DNA from: Sporomusa sphaeroides DSM 2875
GTDB lineage: Bacteria > Bacillota > Negativicutes > Sporomusales > Sporomusaceae
DNA: 64,000 nucleotides
Direction: 5' to 3'
NCBI RefSeq assembly: GCF_001941975.2
Contig: NZ_CP146991.1
Coordinates: forward strand, 931,501-995,500
The translations under genes and the position numbers were made by a program. Shown piece by piece: positions 33,046-42,848 of the stretch. Under the pieces are notes generated by a model, which saw nothing but the letters and a program-made list of their open reading frames with translations, had not been told where the DNA came from and made no database searches. Position 1 is the first letter of the stretch. The number at the start of each line of letters is the position of its first letter.

Positions 33046-35805
33046 ATGAAAAAAGAGGAGGAACGCCGGCCTGACCCTGAAGAGTTGCTGCAACGAATTC
33101 ATAAAGAGCATCAGGGGAAGTTAACGATTTTTTTGGGAGCGGCTGCCGGTGTTGGTAAAACATATACCATGCTGGAAGCCGCGCATGACCGGTTGGCAGA
33201 AGGTGTGCGGGTGGCAATTGGCTGGGTGGAAACGCATGGCCGGGCAGAGACGGAGAAATTAGTGATAGGCTTACCACGCATTGCTCCTACCGTATTAGAA
33301 TACCGAGGCAAGAAGCTGACGGAAATGGGGATTGACGCGATTCTGGAGCAAAAGCCGGAACTGGTATTGGTGGATGAACTAGCACATACCAACGTGAAGG
33401 GCTCCCGGCACGTCCGGCGCTTTCAGGATGTAGAGGAGTTATTAAATGCCGGAATCGATGTTTATACAACGCTGAATATTCAACATATCGAAAGCCTTAA
33501 CGATGTGGTTGCCCAGATTACTGGTATCATTGTCCGGGAAACAGTACCGGACTCGTTTGTGGAGCAGGCCGACAATATCCAGTTGATTGATATACCGCCG
33601 GAAGATCTGATTAAACGGTTAAAGGACGGCAAGGTCTATATTTCCGGTCAGGCGCAGCAGGCGTTAAAAAGTTTTTTCCGTCCGGGAAATATTAATGCCT
33701 TGCGGGAGCTTGCCCTGCGCTTTACCGCCTCCCGGGTCGATCAGGATATGGCAGAATACATGCGGAAAAATCATATCGACGGGCCATGGCCGGCAGCCGG
33801 CCGGGTAATGGTTTGTGTCAGTGCCAGCCCTTTTTCGGCCCAGCTTATCCGGGCTGCTCAGCGTTTGGCAAAAGGATTACGGGCGGATTTTCTGGCTGTC
33901 TATGTCGACACCCCATCCCGCCGCTTTCCCATGGGGGAAAAGGAACGGGACCGGGTGTGGCGCAATTTGAACCTGGCAGAGGAATTGGGTGGCAAAATTG
34001 TTACGGTGGCTGGCAACGACATTGTTGAGGAAATGATGAACGTTGCCCGTAACGAAAATGTAACGGCTGTTGTGATCGGCAAACCGCGCCATAGCCGTCT
34101 GCGGGAATTTTGGCATGGGTCACTGGTGGACAAGTTGCTTCGAAAGAGTGAGGGCATTAACGTGTATGTCATTCAAAGTAAAGCAGAGGCGGAAACGCAT
34201 TCTGCTATCAGCACCGCCCGGAATGACGTGCCGGCAATCGCCTGGTTGCCGATTACCGGAGGGCTGGTGATGACGTCAGTGGTTACGGCTATTAGCTGGG
34301 TGGGCAGAGAACAATTAGAGCAGGTCAATATTGCCCTGTTGTATTTATTGCCGATTTTATTTACCGCTGTTCGCTGGGGCCGTTGGCCGTCCTATATTAC
34401 AGCGCTGGCCAGTGTCCTGGCGTTTGACTTTTTATTTACTCCGCCTCTGTTAACATTTAATGTGAGTGATATTCGCTATTTATGGAGTTTTACTATTTTC
34501 CTGGTCATTTCCTTTGTAGTTGGCGGTCGGACGGAAATGCTAAAAAAAGAAGTGCGTTTAACAAGGCAGCGGGAAACCAGTGTCCGTACCTTATATGATT
34601 TTAGCAGCCAGATTGCGGCGATTATTGATGTAAACCAGATTGCCTGGACCTTTGTCAGACACACAGGTGTAGCGCTTGGACGAAATACGGTACTGCTCTT
34701 GCCGGAAGAACAGGGAAGTTTGAAGGTAGAAGCACAATATGAGGCTAATATGCCGGAGGGCAGAGGAGGCCAAGCGGAATTGCCTGCCGCAGAACATGCA
34801 GTGGCGAATTGGGTTTGGGTTAATGGGCAGGTAGCAGGACGATCTACGGAGACGCTGCCTGGTGCTGAATTTTTATTCGTGCCGCTGACTGTTGACCGAC
34901 GGACGGTAGGGGTATTTGGTATCGAATTGGGGCAGCAGAAAATGACGCAGGAAGAGCGGCAGCTAATTTATGCCTGGGCAGGCTTGGCAGCCATTGCCGT
35001 GGAACGGGGTAAGCTAACGGAGGCTGCCCGGCAGGCGGCATTATTAAAAGAGTCTGATCAGTTGCGCACGGCATTATTTAATTCAGTCTCTCACGAACTA
35101 AGGACGCCGCTGGCTGAAATTAGCGCGGCTATTGCCACTTTACTGGATAGCTCGACGCAATATAGCGCTGAAATCCGCCAGGAACTGCTGGAAACGGTGA
35201 AAAGTAGTGCTACCCGCATGGAGCGCGTAGTGGCAAATTTACTGAACACTGCTCGGCTGGAAAGCGGGATGCTGCAATTAAAGATAGACTGGTGTGATGT
35301 AGAAGATATTGTGGGCACAGCAATTCGCCGCATGGGTGAAACAACGCACAATCATATCCTCAGGACCCGGATCGCTCCTGATTTGCCGCTGCTTCGGGCC
35401 GATTGCGTCTTACTGGAGCATGTTGTAGTGAATTTACTGGATAACGCCATTAAATACTCGCCTCCTGGCACAGAACTCACCATTGCCGCTGAGCAAAGCG
35501 GGTCGGAAATTTTTGTTTCCGTAGAAGATAATGGCTGTGGCATTTCCCTGCAGGATTTAGCTAAAATATTTGATAAATTTTACCGGGCATCGCAGCAGGC
35601 CGTACAGGTTGCCGGCACAGGCTTGGGTTTATCCATTTGCAAAAGTATCATAGAAGCTCATCAGGGGCGAATTTGGGCTAAGAATAACCCGGGTGGAGGA
35701 GCAATTTTTGTTTTTGCTGTACCTGTACCTGCTAATGGTAGTCGGAGTGTGATTAAGGAGAGTGAGTGGGATGACAGAAAAGGGACTCCGAATTTTGGTG
35801 GTTGA
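33046..35805 (+). CDS. kdpD: Sensor histidine kinase KdpD
   Basis: A 919-residue full-length KdpD. N-terminal KdpD ATP-binding domain with GAAAGVGKT (31-39) and LVLVDELAHTN (106-116); a universal-stress-protein domain (about 252-378); four short membrane helices (DUF4118, about 400-495); a GAF-like region (about 515-655); histidine kinase with phospho-acceptor H683 in SVSHELRTPL; and the ATPase domain with N and G boxes (LLDNAIKYSPPG, GLGLSICKSI). It senses low potassium or turgor and phosphorylates KdpE. ATG has AAGGAG upstream. The gene overlaps kdpE by 35 bases. Confidence 0.97.
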   Translation: MKKEEERRPDPEELLQRIHKEHQGKLTIFLGAAAGVGKTYTMLEAAHDRLAEGVRVAIGWVETHGRAETEKLVIGLPRIAPTVLEYRGKKLTEMGIDAILEQKPELVLVDELAHTNVKGSRHVRRFQDVEELLNAGIDVYTTLNIQHIESLNDVVAQITGIIVRETVPDSFVEQADNIQLIDIPPEDLIKRLKDGKVYISGQAQQALKSFFRPGNINALRELALRFTASRVDQDMAEYMRKNHIDGPWPAAGRVMVCVSASPFSAQLIRAAQRLAKGLRADFLAVYVDTPSRRFPMGEKERDRVWRNLNLAEELGGKIVTVAGNDIVEEMMNVARNENVTAVVIGKPRHSRLREFWHGSLVDKLLRKSEGINVYVIQSKAEAETHSAISTARNDVPAIAWLPITGGLVMTSVVTAISWVGREQLEQVNIALLYLLPILFTAVRWGRWPSYITALASVLAFDFLFTPPLLTFNVSDIRYLWSFTIFLVISFVVGGRTEMLKKEVRLTRQRETSVRTLYDFSSQIAAIIDVNQIAWTFVRHTGVALGRNTVLLLPEEQGSLKVEAQYEANMPEGRGGQAELPAAEHAVANWVWVNGQVAGRSTETLPGAEFLFVPLTVDRRTVGVFGIELGQQKMTQEERQLIYAWAGLAAIAVERGKLTEAARQAALLKESDQLRTALFNSVSHELRTPLAEISAAIATLLDSSTQYSAEIRQELLETVKSSATRMERVVANLLNTARLESGMLQLKIDWCDVEDIVGTAIRRMGETTHNHILRTRIAPDLPLLRADCVLLEHVVVNLLDNAIKYSPPGTELTIAAEQSGSEIFVSVEDNGCGISLQDLAKIFDKFYRASQQAVQVAGTGLGLSICKSIIEAHQGRIWAKNNPGGGAIFVFAVPVPANGSRSVIKESEWDDRKGTPNFGG

Positions 35806-36460
35806 TGATGAGCCGCAAATGCGAAAATTACTCCATGTTTCTCTGCTTGCGCATGGTTATCAATTATGCGAGACGGCAAATGGGCTGGAAGGCATTCAGC
35901 AGGCGGCGGCCTTTAAACCTGATCTGGTCATTGTGGACCTGGGATTGCCGGATATGGACGGCAAACAGGTTATTCAGCAGATTCGCGAGTGGTCAGCGGT
36001 ACCCATGATTATTTTGACAGCCCGTGAGCAGGAAGAGGAAAAGATTGCTGCGCTGGACGCCGGTGCAGATGACTATATTACCAAGCCATTCGGGATAGGT
36101 GAGCTTATGGCACGTATACGGGTCTGCCTGCGCCGGGTAGGAAGCAGTGACAACGAACCGATCCGGCGCTGCGGTGGTTTGGCTGTCGATCTGCTGCAAC
36201 GGCGGGTCACTGTGGATGAACGGGAGATCAAACTGACGCCAACGGAGTATGAATTGATCAAATTCATGATGCTCCATGCTGGGCGGGTGTTGACGCACAA
36301 GCAATTGTTAAAGGCGGGGTGGGGCAATGCTTGCGGGGAGGATACCCACTATATTCGCATCTACATTGGCCAGCTGCGACGCAAGATTGAGCAGGACCCG
36401 GCTCAGCCCCGTTATATTGTCACCGAATCGGGCGTTGGCTATCGGCTGATGGGACGTTAG
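35771..36460 (+). CDS. kdpE: Response regulator KdpE
   Basis: A 229-residue OmpR/PhoB-family regulator: receiver domain with acidic pocket D12/D13, phospho-acceptor D56 (VIVDLGLPD) and Lys in YITKPFG; then a winged-helix DNA-binding domain (about 130-229, LTPTEYELIKF and YIGQLRRKIEQ). A GTG at 35762 opens the frame, but ATG 35771 has AAGGAG at a better distance. It lies inside the end of kdpD, so the pair is coupled. It should bind the TTTACA-type repeats before kdpFABC and, by inference, before the transglycosylase. Confidence 0.96.
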   Translation: MTEKGLRILVVDDEPQMRKLLHVSLLAHGYQLCETANGLEGIQQAAAFKPDLVIVDLGLPDMDGKQVIQQIREWSAVPMIILTAREQEEEKIAALDAGADDYITKPFGIGELMARIRVCLRRVGSSDNEPIRRCGGLAVDLLQRRVTVDEREIKLTPTEYELIKFMMLHAGRVLTHKQLLKAGWGNACGEDTHYIRIYIGQLRRKIEQDPAQPRYIVTESGVGYRLMGR

Positions 36461-36474
36461 ACGCCTGTCATTTA

Positions 36475-36517
36475 AAAAGAAACAGACTGCTTATGACAAG
36501 CGGTCTGTTTCTTTTTT
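36475..36517 (+). terminator. Terminator after kdpE
   Basis: A stem of about 15 bp (AAAGAAACAGACTGC with GCGGTCTGTTTCTTT) and a T run. It separates kdpDE from the structural genes, so kdpFABC has its own promoter. Confidence 0.85.
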
Positions 36518-36544
36518 GCCGTAAAGGGCAGAGGGAGCGAAATC

Positions 36545-36610
36545 TTTACATATTTTTTATGCCTTAAGCTAATCTTTTATCAGCATCTTTATCTCCACCG
36601 GAGGTACAAT
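36545..36610 (+). promoter_or_regulatory. KdpE-type promoter of kdpFABC
   Basis: TTTACA (36545-36550), TTTATG (36556-36561, 11-base spacing), TTTATC (36588-36593) and -10 TACAAT (36605-36610). The first pair resembles the E. coli KdpE site (TTTATA-N5-TTTACA). The third repeat replaces a normal -35 and lies 11 bases from the -10, exactly as in the transglycosylase promoter. Confidence 0.7.
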
Positions 36611-36644
36611 AAATTTGAAGTTCAAAGGCGGTAGGAGGGAAACT

Positions 36645-36731
36645 ATGGCTGACTTATGGTTGGCAGGAATTGGGGCTGTCTTGTTACTGGTGTACTTACT
36701 TTACGCTTTATGGAAACCGGAGGAATTTTAA
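36645..36731 (+). CDS. kdpF: KdpF, small stabilising subunit of the K+ ATPase
   Basis: Only 28 residues, one membrane helix (ADLWLAGIGAVLLLVYLLYA) and a short KPEEF tail, the normal KdpF size and form. GTAGGAGGG lies just before the ATG. It ends two bases before kdpA, and its last codons contain the kdpA ribosome site. KdpF stabilises the KdpABC complex. Confidence 0.9.
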   Translation: MADLWLAGIGAVLLLVYLLYALWKPEEF

Positions 36732-36732
36732 C

Positions 36733-38439
36733 ATGATGACAGATATGATAATGTTTGGGCTGTTTCTCATTGTGGTACTGCTGCTGGCTTGGCCTTTGAG
36801 CAAGTATATGGCTAAAGTGTTTACGATAGAAAAGACATTCCTTGATCCAGTGCTTCAGCCGTTGGAGCGGCTGCTCTACCGATTGGCAGGGATCAAGCCG
36901 GAACAGGAGATGAATTGGCGACAGTATGCCGGAGCACTACTGCTGTTTAACGTGTTAGGTGCAACCGTTGTTTTTCTCATTCAAATTCTGCAAGGTGCAC
37001 TCATTTGGAATCCAGCCGATCTCAGCGGCGTCTCTCCCTGGCATTTGGCGTTCAATACAGCGGTCAGCTTTATGACCAATACGAACTGGCAATCCTACGG
37101 CGGGGAATCGACCATGAGCTATTTCACCCAGATGACGGCGCTAACTGTGCAGAACTTTGTTTCAGCAGCCGTGGGGTTGGCAGTAGCGGTGGCCTTGATC
37201 CGGGGATTAACCCGTAAGTCGGTTTCAACTATCGGCAATTTCTGGGTCGATCTGGTGCGGGGTACACTCCGCGTGTTGTTACCTTTAGCGATTGTGTTTA
37301 CCTTACTGTTGGTGCAGCAAGGGGCGATACAGAATTTATCCGCTTACCTGACAGTACAAACGCTGGAGGGCGCGGAACAAATCCTGGCAATGGGGCCGGT
37401 GGCTTCCCAGGAAGCCATTAAAATGTTAGGAACGAATGGCGGCGGTTTCTTTAACGCCAACTCGGCCCATCCCTTTGAAAACCCTACACCGTTGACTAGC
37501 TTTTTGCAAGCGGTCAGTATTTTTCTCATTCCCACAGCGCTGGTGCTGGCTTTCGGACGGATGGCCCGGGACCGGCGGCAGGGATACGCTGTATTGGCGA
37601 CAATGGCGTTGTTGTTTGTTCTGATGCTGACAGGGACTTACCTCAGTGAGTTGCATGGAAATCCGAACTTGGCCGGTTGGGGTGTGGACGGTCCTACGGC
37701 TATGGAAGGCAAGGAAGTACGGTTTGGTATCGCCGGTTCAGCCTTGTTCGCTACGGTCACGACAGCGGCTTCCTGCGGTGCGGTGAATGCTATGCATGAC
37801 AGCTTTACACCGCTGGGCGGCCTCTTTCCTTTATTGCAGATGCAGCTGGGAGAAGTCATTATCGGCGGGGTTGGCGCCGGGTTTTACGGGATGATGCTGT
37901 TTGTTATTTTGACGGTATTTATTGTAGGGCTGATGGTTGGCAGAACGCCGGAATATCTCGGGAAAAAAATTGAAGCCCGGGAGACCAAAATGGCAACACT
38001 GGGGATATTATTCCCCTCGGTTACAATCCTGACCAGCAGTGCTATTGCCGCAGTCACGGGACCCGGCACATCCTCTGTTTTTAATCCCGGGCCGCATGGC
38101 CTGAGTGAGGTCATGTATGCGTTCGCTTCTGCCGTAGGTAATAACGGCAGTGCCTTTGGCGGCTTAAGTGCGAACACCCCTTTTTATAATGTAATGCTGG
38201 CAATGGGAATGCTGATTGGTCGTTTTAGTGTCATTCTGTCCATTCTGGCGATTGCCGGCGGCATGGCGGAAAAGAAGGTTTCCCCTCCCGGACCCGGCAC
38301 ATTCTCGACAACCGGTTGGCTGTTTGTGATGCTCTTAGCTGGTATTGTCCTGATCATCGGTGCCTTAACATTCTTACCAATGCTGACGTTGGGACCGATC
38401 GTCGAACAGTTGCTGATGCTGCAAGGGACTACGTTTTAA
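36733..38439 (+). CDS. kdpA: Potassium-transporting ATPase subunit KdpA
   Basis: A 568-residue potassium channel-like subunit with ten membrane helices and the four selectivity-filter-type loops, seen as TNTNWQSYGGE, GTNGGGFFNANSAHP, SCGAVNAM and NNGSAFGG. The frame opens further upstream at 36670, but the ATG at 36733 with GGAGG in kdpF is the right start and gives the usual length. It binds and passes K+ in the high-affinity KdpFABC pump. Confidence 0.97.
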   Translation: MMTDMIMFGLFLIVVLLLAWPLSKYMAKVFTIEKTFLDPVLQPLERLLYRLAGIKPEQEMNWRQYAGALLLFNVLGATVVFLIQILQGALIWNPADLSGVSPWHLAFNTAVSFMTNTNWQSYGGESTMSYFTQMTALTVQNFVSAAVGLAVAVALIRGLTRKSVSTIGNFWVDLVRGTLRVLLPLAIVFTLLLVQQGAIQNLSAYLTVQTLEGAEQILAMGPVASQEAIKMLGTNGGGFFNANSAHPFENPTPLTSFLQAVSIFLIPTALVLAFGRMARDRRQGYAVLATMALLFVLMLTGTYLSELHGNPNLAGWGVDGPTAMEGKEVRFGIAGSALFATVTTAASCGAVNAMHDSFTPLGGLFPLLQMQLGEVIIGGVGAGFYGMMLFVILTVFIVGLMVGRTPEYLGKKIEARETKMATLGILFPSVTILTSSAIAAVTGPGTSSVFNPGPHGLSEVMYAFASAVGNNGSAFGGLSANTPFYNVMLAMGMLIGRFSVILSILAIAGGMAEKKVSPPGPGTFSTTGWLFVMLLAGIVLIIGALTFLPMLTLGPIVEQLLMLQGTTF

Positions 38440-38454
38440 AAGGAGCGAATGGGA

Positions 38455-40488
38455 ATGAATACTACTCGAGGCAGCTTTAATAAAGAAATCTTAGGAACTG
38501 CAGTGCGCGATGCATTTCGTAAGTTAAGCCCGCGCACACAAATGCGGAATCCGGTCATGCTGATCGTGTATATCGGGGCGATTATCACCACATGGTTTAC
38601 GGTACGTGATTTTATGCAGGGAGACGGTCAGTCGACCTTCTTTACCTTGCAAATCACACTGTGGTTATGGTTTACAGTTTTGTTTGCTAATTTCGCCGAA
38701 GCGGTTGCCGAAGGACGGGGAAAGGCGCAGGCTAATGCCTTGCGCAGCAGCCGTCGCCGGACGAAGGCCAAGAAAGTCAACGGCAGCGAGAAGATCTTGG
38801 TAGATGCGGTCGAACTGCGTAAGGGGGACATTGTGCTTGTGGAAGCCGGGGATTTCATTCCCGGCGACGGCGAAATCATCGAAGGGATGGCATCGGTCGA
38901 TGAAAGCGCTGTAACTGGAGAATCGGCGCCGGTCATTCGTGAATCAGGCGGCGATAAATCTTCGGTCACTGGCGGAACCCGGGTGTTGTCTGACTGGATT
39001 AAAATCCAGATTACGGCCAATCCCGGCGAAACATTTCTTGATAGGATGATTTCCCTGGTAGAAGGGGCGAAACGGCAAAAAACACCTAACGAGATTGCCC
39101 TGACAATTTTGCTGATTGGCTTGACCATTATCTTTCTGTTTGCCGTAGCTACGCTGGCACCCTTTGGCATATATTCCGAGATCAATATACCGGTGGCAGT
39201 CTTAATTGCCTTGCTGGTCTGCTTGATTCCCACAACCATTGGTGGGTTGCTTTCGGCCATTGGCATTGCCGGTATGGACCGGCTGCTAAAACGGAACGTG
39301 CTGGCCATGTCCGGTCGGGCTGTAGAGGCAGCAGGTGATGTGGATGCACTGCTGCTGGATAAAACCGGCACCATTACGCTTGGTAACCGGATGGCGACTG
39401 AGTTTATCCCGGTTCCCGGCATTAGTCCGGAACAACTGGCCGATGCGGCGCAACTGGCCTCGTTGGCTGATGAAACACCGGAAGGCCGGAGCATCGTTAT
39501 CTTGGCTAAAGAAAAGTACAATCTGCGGGAACGGAACTTAACGGCGATGGAAGCCGAGTTTGTTCCCTTCACGGCGCAGACCCGGATGAGCGGTGTGAAC
39601 GTAACTGGCCGGGAAATCCGCAAAGGTGCGGTGGATGCCATCAAAAAATATACGCAAGGGCAGGAGGGAGCATTCCCTGATGCGGTTGAAAAAGCTTGTG
39701 AGACAATTGCCAAGAGCGGCGGGACACCTCTTGTCGTGGCGGAAGGCGCACACGTGCTTGGTGCCATTCACCTGAAAGATATTGTGAAAGGCGGTATTAA
39801 GGAACGATTTCGCGATCTCAGGCAGATGGGAATCAAAACCATCATGATTACCGGTGATAATCCGCTGACTGCTGCCGCGATTGCTGCCGAGGCCGGAGTG
39901 GATGATTTCCTGGCTGAAGCAACGCCGGAAGATAAATTACGGTTAATACGCCAGTATCAAGAACAGGGGATGCTGGTTGCCATGACCGGTGACGGCACCA
40001 ACGATGCACCGGCATTGGCCCAGGCTGATGTGGGGGTAGCCATGAACAGCGGCACGCAGGCCGCCAAAGAAGCTGGTAATATGGTTGATCTTGATAGTAA
40101 TCCCACCAAGCTGATTGAAGTGGTGGAAATCGGCAAGCAGCTTTTAATTACCCGTGGCTCCCTGACCACATTCAGTGTGGCCAATGATATCGCCAAATAT
40201 TTTGCGATCATTCCGGCTATGTTTACCGGAGCGTTTCCGGTGCTAAACGTCTTCAATGTCATGGCCCTGTCTACTCCGGAAAGTGCAATTCTAAGTGCCG
40301 TTATCTTTAACGCCTTAGTTATCATCACCTTGATCCCGCTGGCTTTGCGGGGAGTACAATACCGGCCGGTAGGAGCCGAAATCCTGCTCAGACGTAACCT
40401 GCTGATTTATGGTGTAGGAGGAATCTTGGCTCCCTTTATTGGGATTAAGCTGATCGACTTGATTATTGTAGCACTTGGACTGGTTTAG
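38455..40488 (+). CDS. kdpB: Potassium-transporting P-type ATPase subunit KdpB
   Basis: A 677-residue catalytic subunit. The actuator loop TGESAPV, phosphorylated D302 in [10 protein letters not shown], the nucleotide-binding domain and the hinge [19 protein letters not shown] are all present, along with seven membrane helices. It drives K+ uptake by ATP. Two ATGs are possible; the second (38455) is chosen since AAGGAG is nine bases from it and only three from the first (38449). Confidence 0.97.
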   Translation: MNTTRGSFNKEILGTAVRDAFRKLSPRTQMRNPVMLIVYIGAIITTWFTVRDFMQGDGQSTFFTLQITLWLWFTVLFANFAEAVAEGRGKAQANALRSSRRRTKAKKVNGSEKILVDAVELRKGDIVLVEAGDFIPGDGEIIEGMASVDESAVTGESAPVIRESGGDKSSVTGGTRVLSDWIKIQITANPGETFLDRMISLVEGAKRQKTPNEIALTILLIGLTIIFLFAVATLAPFGIYSEINIPVAVLIALLVCLIPTTIGGLLSAIGIAGMDRLLKRNVLAMSGRAVEAAGDVDALLLDKTGTITLGNRMATEFIPVPGISPEQLADAAQLASLADETPEGRSIVILAKEKYNLRERNLTAMEAEFVPFTAQTRMSGVNVTGREIRKGAVDAIKKYTQGQEGAFPDAVEKACETIAKSGGTPLVVAEGAHVLGAIHLKDIVKGGIKERFRDLRQMGIKTIMITGDNPLTAAAIAAEAGVDDFLAEATPEDKLRLIRQYQEQGMLVAMTGDGTNDAPALAQADVGVAMNSGTQAAKEAGNMVDLDSNPTKLIEVVEIGKQLLITRGSLTTFSVANDIAKYFAIIPAMFTGAFPVLNVFNVMALSTPESAILSAVIFNALVIITLIPLALRGVQYRPVGAEILLRRNLLIYGVGGILAPFIGIKLIDLIIVALGLV

Positions 40489-40547
40489 CAATGACGGCAA
40501 GGTAAAGAGAATGGTTCCAGAATGAAAGGAAAGGGTGGTGAACAAAA

Positions 40548-41138
40548 ATGTTTCGACAAATTATCAGTGCGGCAGTCCTCTTTGTCGCGCTAACCATGAT
40601 AACCGGTTTTGTTTATCCTCTAGTGATGACGGGCTTGTCACAGGTAGTTTTTCCTGATCAAGCTAACGGGTCGATGATCGTTCGTGACGGAGTACCGATC
40701 GGTTCCAGATTAATTGGTCAAATTTTTACCAGTCCCGGCTATTTCCATAGCCGGCCATCGGCGGCTGGCAAGGATGGCTATGACGGGGCCAGTTCCTCCG
40801 GTTCCAACCTGGGGCCAACCAATCAGAAACTGGCGGATACGGTGAAGGGTAATGTGCAAAAAGTACGGGAAGAAAACGACTTGCCTGCAGGGACTGCGGT
40901 ACCTTCTGACTTAGTGCTGGCCTCGGGGAGCGGCCTTGATCCCCACATCACACCTGATGCTGCTTATGCCCAGGCGCAGCGGGTTGCCAGGGAGCGTGGG
41001 CTAAGTCCTGATGTGGTGCGACAACTGGTGAAGCAGCATGTGGAAGGAAGGCAATGGGGCATTTTGGGCGAACCCCGTGTCAATGTGCTGGAATTGAATT
41101 TGGCACTTGATGCCTGGCAAGTATCCCATTCTCGTTAA
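40548..41138 (+). CDS. kdpC: Potassium-transporting ATPase subunit KdpC
   Basis: A 196-residue KdpC: one N-terminal membrane helix, then a soluble part with [33 protein letters not shown] and [15 protein letters not shown], all family hallmarks. It raises the nucleotide affinity of KdpB. It follows kdpB after 59 bases and completes the kdpFABC set. Confidence 0.97.
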   Translation: MFRQIISAAVLFVALTMITGFVYPLVMTGLSQVVFPDQANGSMIVRDGVPIGSRLIGQIFTSPGYFHSRPSAAGKDGYDGASSSGSNLGPTNQKLADTVKGNVQKVREENDLPAGTAVPSDLVLASGSGLDPHITPDAAYAQAQRVARERGLSPDVVRQLVKQHVEGRQWGILGEPRVNVLELNLALDAWQVSHSR

Positions 41139-41181
41139 AATTAATCGAAATGATAGAGAATAAATGGAGTGTAGTGTTTAC

Positions 41182-41607
41182 GTGGATAAAGGAAAAAACA
41201 TTCTCTTCTTATTAACACCGAAAGCCATGGTTGCATTTCTTTACGATCACTGTTCCCTGCGGCAAGGACTGGAAAAAATGAGGTTTCATGGCTATACGGC
41301 CATACCTGTTATATCAAAGGATGGAACTTATATCGGAACCGTCAGTGAAGGCAATTTCTTATGGCATCTAGTGGATAGTGGTGTGTATACCATGAAATTA
41401 CAGGAAGAGTATTCGATTCTGGATATAATTCGAAGCGGTTGGAATCCTGCGATTAAGATTGATACTACCATGGATGAATTACTTCTGCGCGTTATGGATC
41501 AAAATTTTGTTCCGGTAGTTGATGACCGGGAAAAATTTATGGGGATTATAACGCGTAAAGATGTAATTAAGTATTATCACAGTGCACTGGGACCCAATAC
41601 GCCTTGA
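41182..41607 (+). CDS. CBS-domain protein downstream of kdpC
   Basis: About 141 residues made of a CBS pair: first module near 15-60 (SLRQGLEKMRFHGYTAIPVI), second near 85-140 (MDELLLRVMDQNFVPVVDD). Such small proteins usually sense adenine nucleotides or cyclic di-AMP. Position right behind kdpC suggests a link to potassium control. The frame opens with ATG 41164, but GTG 41182 fits the family's usual beginning and has GGAG 11 bases upstream; either is possible. Confidence 0.8.
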   Translation: MDKGKNILFLLTPKAMVAFLYDHCSLRQGLEKMRFHGYTAIPVISKDGTYIGTVSEGNFLWHLVDSGVYTMKLQEEYSILDIIRSGWNPAIKIDTTMDELLLRVMDQNFVPVVDDREKFMGIITRKDVIKYYHSALGPNTP

Positions 41608-41640
41608 TTTTAAGTAACAGTTCAACCATCTCTGGTTGGG

Positions 41641-41676
41641 ATAACAAAACGTACCTTTAGGGCGCGTTTTTGTTAT
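41641..41676 (+). terminator. Hairpin after the CBS gene
   Basis: ATAACAAAACG pairs with CGTTTTTGTTAT (one bulged T) around a 12-base loop; probable terminator of the kdp operon. Confidence 0.6.
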
Positions 41677-41822
41677 TTGGATACAGCAGGTCGCCTTCAA
41701 TTAATCGTAGTTGTACTACCAACCGTACAACTACGCGGCGAAAAAGCTCTGTGACGGTCTGTAATGAAATCCAGTATTATCAAGCAGTCATGAGGTTTTG
41801 AAAACGAAGAATGACACTAAAA

Positions 41823-41862
41823 ATTGACTCTCAATTAGTAGGTTCGATTCCTACGTGGGTCA
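41823..41862 (+). pseudogene. Degenerate 3' half of tRNA-Lys (island edge)
   Basis: Bases 41838-41862 repeat exactly 25 bases of the tRNA-Lys T arm and acceptor (29453-29477). Upstream, the anticodon arm is recognisable with changes and a 7-base deletion; CCA is replaced by TTA. The following terminator is also a copy of the one behind the real tRNA. It cannot fold as a tRNA. Confidence 0.85.
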
Positions 41863-41872
41863 TTAATGAATC

Positions 41873-41900
41873 AAGGCTTCCGAGCAATCGGAAGCCTTTT
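41873..41900. terminator. Terminator copy behind the tRNA-Lys remnant
   Basis: An 11-bp perfect stem (41873-41883 with 41888-41898) with T on both sides; nearly the same as 29490-29517. It can serve the dioxygenase gene that ends 16 bases away on the other strand. Confidence 0.8.
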
Positions 41901-41915
41901 CAACAGAAATCACAA

Positions 41916-42692
41916 TTATTCAAATAAATAACTGGTCATTGATAAACCTCCCAAAGTACAGGACTCGTTGTAAATGGAGAGCCTGTCCGTGGCTTCCGAC
42001 GCGCCCAACACATAAAGCAACGGGTAAAAGTGATCGGGGTAGTAAAACGCCAGTTCGGCTGATTTACCGGCAGATGTATAATTAATTACGTCCTGATATT
42101 CTCTGGCAAGTATTTTATCCCTGATATATCCATCAAATTCGACTGCCCAGGAGTACCCGCCATCCATTTTCCAGTCCACTTTAGAAAGATTATGCACAAC
42201 ATTGCCGCTGGCGAAGAGTAATACCCCTTTTTCTCTCAGATCCCGTAAGTTCCGGCCAATCTGAAAATGAACTTCCGCACTTGCATTGCCGTCTATGCTT
42301 AGCTGATAAACGGGAATATCCGCCTCCGGATACATTTTACAAAGTACTGACCAGGTACCATGATCAATTCCCCAGCTATTGTCAAACTCAACTTTACCTT
42401 GGATTAATTGTTTCGTAATCTTCGCCAGTTCCGGTGCACCCGGAACATTATACGAAACTTTATATAATTCGTCAGGAAAGCCGTACATATCATATACGGT
42501 TCTTGGCTTTTCCGCGTCATTAACTTTACTGCCTTGCGTATACCAATGGGCGGAGATTGACAAAATTGCTGATGGTCTCGGTATTTTACCGGCGATTTCC
42601 TGCCAGCCTTTTGTATATTTATTGTCTTCAATCGCATTTAGCGGCGATCCATGCCCGACAAACAGCAAGGGAAACTTGGTTACATTTGTCAT
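41916..42692 (-). CDS. DODA-type extradiol ring-cleavage dioxygenase (YgiD-like)
   Basis: A 258-residue member of the LigB/DODA family. The N-terminal LFVGHGSPLNAIEDN and SISAHWYTQG carry the metal-binding histidines, and INYTSAGKSAELAFYYPDHFYPLLYVLGA supplies the later His pair of the family. Known members open catechol rings such as L-DOPA; the physiological substrate in bacteria is usually unclear, and an oxygen-using enzyme in an anaerobe is odd. It has a good GGAGAGGAG ribosome site and stands alone. Confidence 0.88.
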   Translation of the reverse strand: MTNVTKFPLLFVGHGSPLNAIEDNKYTKGWQEIAGKIPRPSAILSISAHWYTQGSKVNDAEKPRTVYDMYGFPDELYKVSYNVPGAPELAKITKQLIQGKVEFDNSWGIDHGTWSVLCKMYPEADIPVYQLSIDGNASAEVHFQIGRNLRDLREKGVLLFASGNVVHNLSKVDWKMDGGYSWAVEFDGYIRDKILAREYQDVINYTSAGKSAELAFYYPDHFYPLLYVLGASEATDRLSIYNESCTLGGLSMTSYLFE

Positions 42693-42848
42693 AATGTATA
42701 TCTCCTCTCCAGAAAACGGTTTTATTAAATCATGTCAATAATATATCATCATCCTGCAATTATTGATATTTTCATTATATTCTCTGCAATTCATCTTGTC
42801 CATTGTGATTTGGCAATAACGTTAACCATGGCTTTCTACCTGGTGACT

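Noticed and set aside
38628-39767. 379-codon open frame on the minus strand
   Set aside because: Antisense to kdpB, low-complexity Ser/Ala-rich translation, no ribosome site.
41823-41862. A third functional tRNA gene
   Set aside because: The 5' half is missing, there is an internal 7-base deletion and no CCA; it is a remnant.
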